In this document: piece by piece, positions 5,801 through 9,686 of the stretch | Numbering within the stretch: the first letter of the stretch is position 1 | Layout of the letters: each line of letters starts with the position of its first letter | From: UBA6168 sp031426435 | Lineage (GTDB): Bacteria > Bacteroidota > Bacteroidia > Chitinophagales > Saprospiraceae | Direction: 5' to 3' | NCBI GenBank assembly: GCA_031426435.1 | Contig: JANPLH010000237.1 | Coordinates: forward strand, 1 to 9,686 | DNA length: 9,686 bases | Translations under genes and position numbers: made by a program | The notes under the pieces: generated by a model | What the model was told of the DNA's origin: nothing | Databases searched by the model: none | What the model saw: the letters and a program-made list of their open reading frames with translations, nothing else

Positions 5801-8185
5801 ATGAACTTGAAACCTAACAATTTTGGCCAAATTTTCATCCTACTCTTTGGCCTAATGGCTACTGGCCTTTTTGCCCAAGACAAAGAAAAGGAACCAGCCC
5901 CCAAGCGCCCCAACCACGGCTATGCTTTCGAGCAGCTTGGTGCCGTGCTGCCCACTCCCAACGATTACCGCACTGCCGACGGCTCGCCCGGCCCGGAGTA
6001 TTGGCAACAAAAAGTGGATTATAAAATAGAGGCGACGCTCGATCCGGAAAAGCGACAATTGACGGGCAAGGAGCACATCACTTACCACAACAATTCGCCG
6101 CAGACGCTGCGCTACCTCTGGCTGCAACTCGATGAAAACCAACACGCTGCCGAGAACGACCTTCACCACGCCCACCCGCACGATGTTGGCAAAAACATGA
6201 GCGAAAATGCCATGAAAATGTTGGAATCGTGGACTCATTTTGAAGACTATGGCCACCGCATCAAGTCGGTGACGGACGGCGCTGGCAAGCCGCTTAAGCA
6301 TTTTATTGACAACACCGTGATGCGGGTAGAACTGCCGCAGCCATTGGCCCCCGGCCAAAAATTCGACTTCAATATTGACTGGAGCTACGTGCTGATTGAC
6401 CGCATCAGCAACATCACTTTCGGGCGGGGCGGCTATGAGTATTTTGAAAAAGACGAGAACTACCTTTTTACCATAACCCAATGGTTTCCAAGGCTTTGTG
6501 TTTTCTCCGATTTCGAGGGCTGGCAGAGCGACCAGTTCACGGGTACGGGCGAATTTGCCTTGAACTTTGGCGATTACGACGTGAAAATCACCCTGCCCAA
6601 CGACTACACCGTGGGCGGTACAGGCGTCTGTCAGAACTATGAGCAGATGCTGACGACAGAGCAGTTGCAGCGTTGGAACAAGGCCAAGGCCAGTGGCGAA
6701 CCAATCGAAATCGTAACGCTGGACGAGGCCAATAAATTGGAGAAAAAGAAGAAATCCAAAGACCTGAAAACCTGGCACTACAAGGCCGAAAACGTGCGGG
6801 ACTTCGCCTGGACGGCCTGCCGCCGCTTCATTTGGGATGCCATGTCGGTGAAAAACGAGGACGGCAAGCCCGTGATGTGCATGAGCTATTACCCGAAGGA
6901 GGCCTACCCGATTTACCGCAGGTACAGCACCAAGGCGGTGGCGCACACCCTCAAGACTTACAGCAAGTTCAGCATCCCGTACCCGTACCCGACGGCCATC
7001 AGCGTGGAGGCACAAAACGGCATGGAGTACCCCATGATTTGCTTCAATCCGGGACGGGCGGAGGAAGATGGTACTTATGACGAAGGTTCGAAAAACGCAG
7101 CATTGACGGTCATTTTCCACGAAGTGGGGCACAACTATTTCCCCATGATTATCAACTCTGACGAGCGCCAGTGGGCTTGGTTCGACGAGGGAATCAACAC
7201 TTTCATGCAGTACCTCACGGAGCAGGAATGGGACAACAACTACGACTCCAATGAAGGCCCGCCGCATAAGATTGCCGGGTACATGAACCAAGACCCCGAT
7301 GATTTGGAACCCATCATGACCAACTCGGAGAACATTATTGACTATTTTTCAAACGCCTACCGCAAGCCTGCCACGGCGCTGAACATCCTGCGGGAAACGG
7401 TAATGGGCCGGGAGAAATTCGACTATGCTTTCAAGGAATACTGCCGCAAATGGGCCTTTAAGCACCCGACGCCCGCCGACTTTTTCCGCAGCTTGGAAGA
7501 TGCCAGCGGCCAGGACCTCGACTGGTTCTGGCGGGGTTGGTTCTACGGCATCGAAAAAGTGGACATCTCGCTCGACAGCATCGAGTGGCTGAAAGTGGAT
7601 TTGGAGAACAATCCTGAGGCAAAGAAAGATACTTTTAGTGATACGATTAAAGCACCTTTCGAGACACTGACCAAGGCCCGGTATCGGGAAGAAGTAAAAC
7701 AGTTTCCAGTGGAAAAGGACACAGCCTTGGTTGATTTTTACACCAATTACAAGCCTTGGCAAACGACGGACAGTGTGCAAACTAACACTATGGTTCGCTT
7801 TGACGAGACCTTTTCCAAAAGAGAAAAAAAGGAGCTTTTTGCCGACAAGAACTACTACGAACTTCGGTTCAGCAACAAGGGCGGCCTCGTGACGCCCGTC
7901 ATTCTGGAGTGGACATTTACGGACGGTACAAAGGAAATTGAGAGCATCCCCGTGGAAATCTGGCGAAAGAACGAGCAGCAATTCACACAGGTTTTTGTGA
8001 AAAACAAGGAGGTGAAATCCGTGAAACTCGACCCTTGGCGGGAAACGGCGGACGTGGACGAAACGAACAACACCCGCCCGATGCCCACTGAGCCAAAGCT
8101 GTTCATGGTCTATAAAAAGCACAAGTTCGAGAATGGCGAAAACATGATGCAGAAGGCGAAGAAACGGAAGCCTTTAAAGCCATGA
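5801..8185 (+). CDS. Secreted M1-family zinc metallopeptidase
   Basis: A 794-residue gluzincin peptidase. Residues 1-25 are a signal peptide (hydrophobic run, then GLFA-Q), so it should act in the periplasm or outside. After an N-terminal beta domain it shows DFAWTA (334-339), the substrate-site segment NGMEYP (406-411, corresponding to the GxMEN motif), the zinc motif HEVGHN (440-445) and, 18 residues on, WFDEGIN (460-466). Zinc ligands are therefore H440, H444 and E463, with catalytic E441. Y520 in AYRKPATAL is the likely transition-state Tyr. A Lys-rich helix (KKKKSKDLK, 315-323) interrupts the N-terminal part. The long C-terminal region, including ILEWTFTDGTKEIESIPVEI, looks like a beta-sandwich extension, and no T9SS sorting domain is seen. 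The Met at 5801 is preferred to upstream in-frame codons from 5726 because it yields the signal peptide. Two plus-strand genes follow at short spacing. The substrate is unknown. Confidence 0.92.
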   Translation: MNLKPNNFGQIFILLFGLMATGLFAQDKEKEPAPKRPNHGYAFEQLGAVLPTPNDYRTADGSPGPEYWQQKVDYKIEATLDPEKRQLTGKEHITYHNNSPQTLRYLWLQLDENQHAAENDLHHAHPHDVGKNMSENAMKMLESWTHFEDYGHRIKSVTDGAGKPLKHFIDNTVMRVELPQPLAPGQKFDFNIDWSYVLIDRISNITFGRGGYEYFEKDENYLFTITQWFPRLCVFSDFEGWQSDQFTGTGEFALNFGDYDVKITLPNDYTVGGTGVCQNYEQMLTTEQLQRWNKAKASGEPIEIVTLDEANKLEKKKKSKDLKTWHYKAENVRDFAWTACRRFIWDAMSVKNEDGKPVMCMSYYPKEAYPIYRRYSTKAVAHTLKTYSKFSIPYPYPTAISVEAQNGMEYPMICFNPGRAEEDGTYDEGSKNAALTVIFHEVGHNYFPMIINSDERQWAWFDEGINTFMQYLTEQEWDNNYDSNEGPPHKIAGYMNQDPDDLEPIMTNSENIIDYFSNAYRKPATALNILRETVMGREKFDYAFKEYCRKWAFKHPTPADFFRSLEDASGQDLDWFWRGWFYGIEKVDISLDSIEWLKVDLENNPEAKKDTFSDTIKAPFETLTKARYREEVKQFPVEKDTALVDFYTNYKPWQTTDSVQTNTMVRFDETFSKREKKELFADKNYYELRFSNKGGLVTPVILEWTFTDGTKEIESIPVEIWRKNEQQFTQVFVKNKEVKSVKLDPWRETADVDETNNTRPMPTEPKLFMVYKKHKFENGENMMQKAKKRKPLKP

Positions 8186-8191
8186 GCCACT

Positions 8192-8238
8192 AGCTGCGAG
8201 TTTCGAGTTCTGCCCAGCATTGCTCGAAACTCGTAGCT
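8192..8238. repeat. Hairpin with 16-bp arms between peptidase and hupE-like genes
   Basis: Arms at 8192-8207 (AGCTGCGAGTTTCGAG) and 8223-8238 (CTCGAAACTCGTAGCT) pair fully apart from one G-T, around a 15-nt loop. The right arm runs into related degenerate units (TTGAAACTC, then ACAACTC) up to the hupE-like start. It begins 7 bp after the peptidase stop, so it could attenuate read-through or protect the upstream mRNA, or be a dispersed intergenic repeat. There is no T-run. Confidence 0.65.
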
Positions 8239-8255
8239 TGAAACTCACAACTCAA

Positions 8256-8948
8256 ATGAGTGAATTCCTCAGCTTCCTCCAACTCGGTTACCACCACATC
8301 GCCGACCCGAAAGCGTTCGACCACATGCTGTTCGTGGTCACGCTATGCGCCGTTTATCGGTGGACGGACTGGCGGAAACTGCTCGTGCTCATCACCGCAT
8401 TCACCATTGGCCATTCACTGACACTGGTGCTGGCGGGGCTGCATATCCTGCAAGTGCCGAGCGATTTGGTGGAGTTCCTGATACCCGTGACCATCGTTTT
8501 GACGAGCCTACACAACATTGCCACCAAGGGATTACTAAGCCCGACGCAGGAGGGATTGGTAAGCCCAATGGAACTGCCGGGCCCTTCGGGCTTAGCAATC
8601 CCTCGTTCCTCGGGCTTAGCAATCCCTTCGGCTCCAGTGTCGGCAATCCTTCGGGACATGAGAACGAACTACCTCTTGGCACTGTTCTTTGGCTTTATAC
8701 ACGGCATGGGCTTCGCCAATTATTTCAGTGCCCTGATGGGTGAATCGGGCAATATCGTTCTGCCGCTTTTTGCCTTCAATGTGGGCATTGAACTGGGGCA
8801 ATTGATGATAGTGGGCGTGTTTTTCGGCTTGTATTTTTTGCTTGCGCAATGGCTGAAACTTGCTCATCGGGACTGGAATTTGTACGTTTCGGGGCTGGGC
8901 GGTGGCGGGGCGCTGGTGCTTATTTTGCAAAACCTGTTTGGAGGATAG
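8256..8948 (+). CDS. HupE/UreJ-family polytopic membrane protein carrying an in-frame repeat insertion
   Basis: A 230-residue inner-membrane protein resembling the HupE/UreJ family; the close match is to the compact version common in Bacteroidota. Classical HupE/UreJ proteins accompany nickel hydrogenases or ureases and some act as nickel permeases, but no such enzyme is visible here, so the substrate is open. Family features are GYHHIADPKAFDHMLF (11-26), AFTIGHSLTL (48-57) and FFGFIHGMGFANYFSAL (144-160), with conserved His/Asp in helices. Helices are estimated at 22-36, 41-62, 72-88, 139-160, 168-198 and 211-229. Between helices three and four, residues 92-131 are a Gly/Ser/Pro-rich repeat segment (GLLSPTQE, GLVSPMEL, SGLAIPRS, SGLAIPSA) that I do not expect in the family; it comes from a palindromic DNA element. 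The ATG at 8256 fits the family N-terminus better than 8220, which lies within the upstream hairpin. The stop codon sits in another repeat. Confidence 0.87.
   Translation: MSEFLSFLQLGYHHIADPKAFDHMLFVVTLCAVYRWTDWRKLLVLITAFTIGHSLTLVLAGLHILQVPSDLVEFLIPVTIVLTSLHNIATKGLLSPTQEGLVSPMELPGPSGLAIPRSSGLAIPSAPVSAILRDMRTNYLLALFFGFIHGMGFANYFSALMGESGNIVLPLFAFNVGIELGQLMIVGVFFGLYFLLAQWLKLAHRDWNLYVSGLGGGGALVLILQNLFGG
8527..8627. repeat. In-frame palindromic element inside the hupE-like gene
   Basis: Two direct units, AGGGATTACTAAGCCC (8527-8542) and AGGGATTGGTAAGCCC (8551-8566), are followed by two identical inverted units, GGGCTTAGCAATCCCT (8588-8603 and 8612-8627). The period is 24 bp in both arms, so each unit adds exactly eight codons and the frame is kept. 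Each left unit pairs with a right unit with one mismatch. The centre contains GGGCCC (8579-8584). A degenerate further piece (GGCAATCCTTCGGG, 8642-8655) lies just downstream. It encodes only the inter-helix loop. Confidence 0.85.
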
Positions 8949-9032
8949 GACACAGATTGAACTGATTAGACAAGATTAAAACTGATTTTTTTCAGTGTAA
9001 ATCAGTTAAATCAGTCAAATCTGCGTCCTATC
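8944..9032. repeat. Long imperfect inverted repeat overlapping the hupE-like stop codon
   Basis: Outer arms 8944-8966 and 9010-9032 (ending CTGCGTCCTATC) match at about 20 of 23 positions as inverted copies. Inner arms AACTGATTT (8980-8988) and AAATCAGTT (8999-9007) pair perfectly. CTGATT/AATCAG units recur throughout. The TAG stop of the hupE-like gene is part of the left arm. The right arm ends 15 bp before the next start codon. Repeats of the form GGACNCAGATT...AATCTGCGTCC look familiar as intergenic repeats in Bacteroidota, but copy number cannot be judged here. Confidence 0.7.
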
Positions 9033-9047
9033 AAGCCTAATATTATC

Positions 9048-9515
9048 ATGCTGATTATCAAGCTCTTAACTTCATTGCTCATCTCCTTGGTCGTCGACCA
9101 CGACTTCAAAATGAGCGTGACGGAGGTCGTTTACACCGAAGAAAAAAAGGCATTCGAAGTGAAGGTCTATCTCTTCATTGACGACCTGACGGCCACGCTC
9201 ACGGGTGACCCCAATGCTACATTGCCCGCCAGCAAAACCATTGGCGACTATGTGTTGAAGCACTTCGAACTGAGCGTAAATGGAAGTAAGCAGGCGCTCA
9301 GCTTCCAGTCCATTCGCCAGAAAAACGACCAAGTGTTGGCCACGTTTTCCACGCCCGTTTTTACCCAAAAAATAAAAAAGATAAACATCAAAAACTCCCT
9401 CCTCATCGAGAAATTCAAGGAGCAGACAAACATGGTCTATGTCCTGTTGCCTGGCAAGGGGCGGGAGACGGAGCTGTTGAATGCTGGGGATGTGGAGGGG
9501 GAGTTTGAATTTTGA
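9048..9515 (+). CDS. DUF6702-like small secreted protein
   Basis: A 155-residue protein that resembles DUF6702 proteins of Bacteroidota, whose function is not established. A short hydrophobic N-terminus (residues 1-16) serves as a signal peptide. The mature part begins DHDFKMSVTEVVY (17-29), equivalent to the family's HP-F-VSVTE opening. It continues as alternating beta strands (AFEVKVYLFIDDLTATL, 35-51), a segment IGDYVLKHFELSVNGSK (65-81), KKINIKNSLLIEKFKEQTNM (110-129), and the characteristic C-terminal EGEFEF. A secreted beta-sandwich is likely, either anchored by the uncleaved N-terminus or free in the periplasm. It lies 99 bp after the hupE-like gene on the same strand, separated by the long inverted repeat. 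Family assignment is by recalled motif similarity only. Confidence 0.8.
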   Translation: MLIIKLLTSLLISLVVDHDFKMSVTEVVYTEEKKAFEVKVYLFIDDLTATLTGDPNATLPASKTIGDYVLKHFELSVNGSKQALSFQSIRQKNDQVLATFSTPVFTQKIKKINIKNSLLIEKFKEQTNMVYVLLPGKGRETELLNAGDVEGEFEF

Positions 9516-9550
9516 GAGAATAAACTGTGAATCAAAAGTCAAAGTAAAGT

Positions 9551-9686
9551 ATGGCTGTAAAATTGGCTAAATCAGAGCAAGAGGTTAATACGCCTTTGGG
9601 TGTTGTCCGCTGTGGATTTCATTGTAATGAAATTTATAGTTCATTAGGTACAGCTCATTATAAAAACGGAGTCTCAGAGATATTTG
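9551..9686 (+). CDS. Partial ORF running off the right edge, unknown function
   Basis: The ATG at 9551 opens a frame with no stop to the window end (45 codons), starting MAVKLAKSEQEVNTPLGVVR and containing CGFHCNEIYSSLG. In-frame TAA at 9545-9547 fixes the start region. Codon use is AT-richer (TTA, GTA, TAT, AAT, TCA) than the upstream genes, which could indicate a different origin. No signal peptide or helix is visible in this part. I do not recognise a family. Its shortness leaves a real possibility that it is not a gene. Confidence 0.5.
   Translation, partial: MAVKLAKSEQEVNTPLGVVRCGFHCNEIYSSLGTAHYKNGVSEIF

Noticed and set aside
5852..7291. Long minus-strand ORF of 479 codons
   Set aside because: It is the antisense shadow of the M1 peptidase, whose zinc and catalytic motifs are all on the plus strand.
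8527..8627. Repeat cluster considered as a CRISPR array
   Set aside because: Only two direct and two inverted 16-mers with 8-bp gaps, inside a coding frame; no spacers of CRISPR length and no cas genes.
9618..9631. TTCATT-GT-AATGAA dyad
   Set aside because: Short, AT-rich and within the partial coding frame; expected by chance.

Overview
The window looks like chromosomal DNA of a member of the Bacteroidota, most likely a Saprospira/Lewinella/Chitinophaga-type lineage. The evidence is a large secreted protein ending in a type IX secretion (T9SS) type A sorting domain, genes that start after AT-rich leaders without Shine-Dalgarno sequences, protein families typical of the phylum (a DUF6702-like protein, a secreted M1 peptidase, a compact HupE/UreJ-like membrane protein), and several palindromic intergenic repeats. 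The assignment rests on recognition, not on a database search.

Left part (1-2113): a complete class I CPD photolyase on the plus strand (23-1387), then a 210-bp gap with hairpins and a possible coding remnant. A small minus-strand gene (1598-1828) follows, encoding a signal-peptide plus one-helix membrane protein of unknown function. The 1829-2113 gap holds a strong terminator hairpin for the next gene.

Middle (2114-5350, minus): a very large secreted multicopper oxidase of the CotA/bilirubin-oxidase type. Its copper-binding core is embedded among accessory modules: an N-terminal beta domain, a Ca-binding-like DxDGDG segment, two copies of an 80-residue Cys-containing module on either side of the oxidase, a fibronectin-like segment and the T9SS sorting domain. 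A 450-bp divergent intergenic region (5351-5800) separates it from the plus-strand genes.

Right part (5801-9686, plus): three collinear genes encode a secreted M1-family zinc peptidase, a HupE/UreJ-like polytopic membrane protein and a DUF6702-like secreted protein. They may form one functional unit. The hupE-like gene is surrounded and invaded by repeats: a 16-bp-arm hairpin just upstream, an in-frame 24-bp-period inverted repeat inside the coding sequence, and a long inverted repeat that supplies its stop codon. An AT-richer partial ORF of unknown function runs off the right edge.

The most unusual signal is the in-frame palindromic element inside the HupE-like protein. It resembles in principle the protein-invading palindromic elements known from Rickettsia. 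No CRISPR array, tRNA, rRNA, transposase or recognisable defence system is visible.
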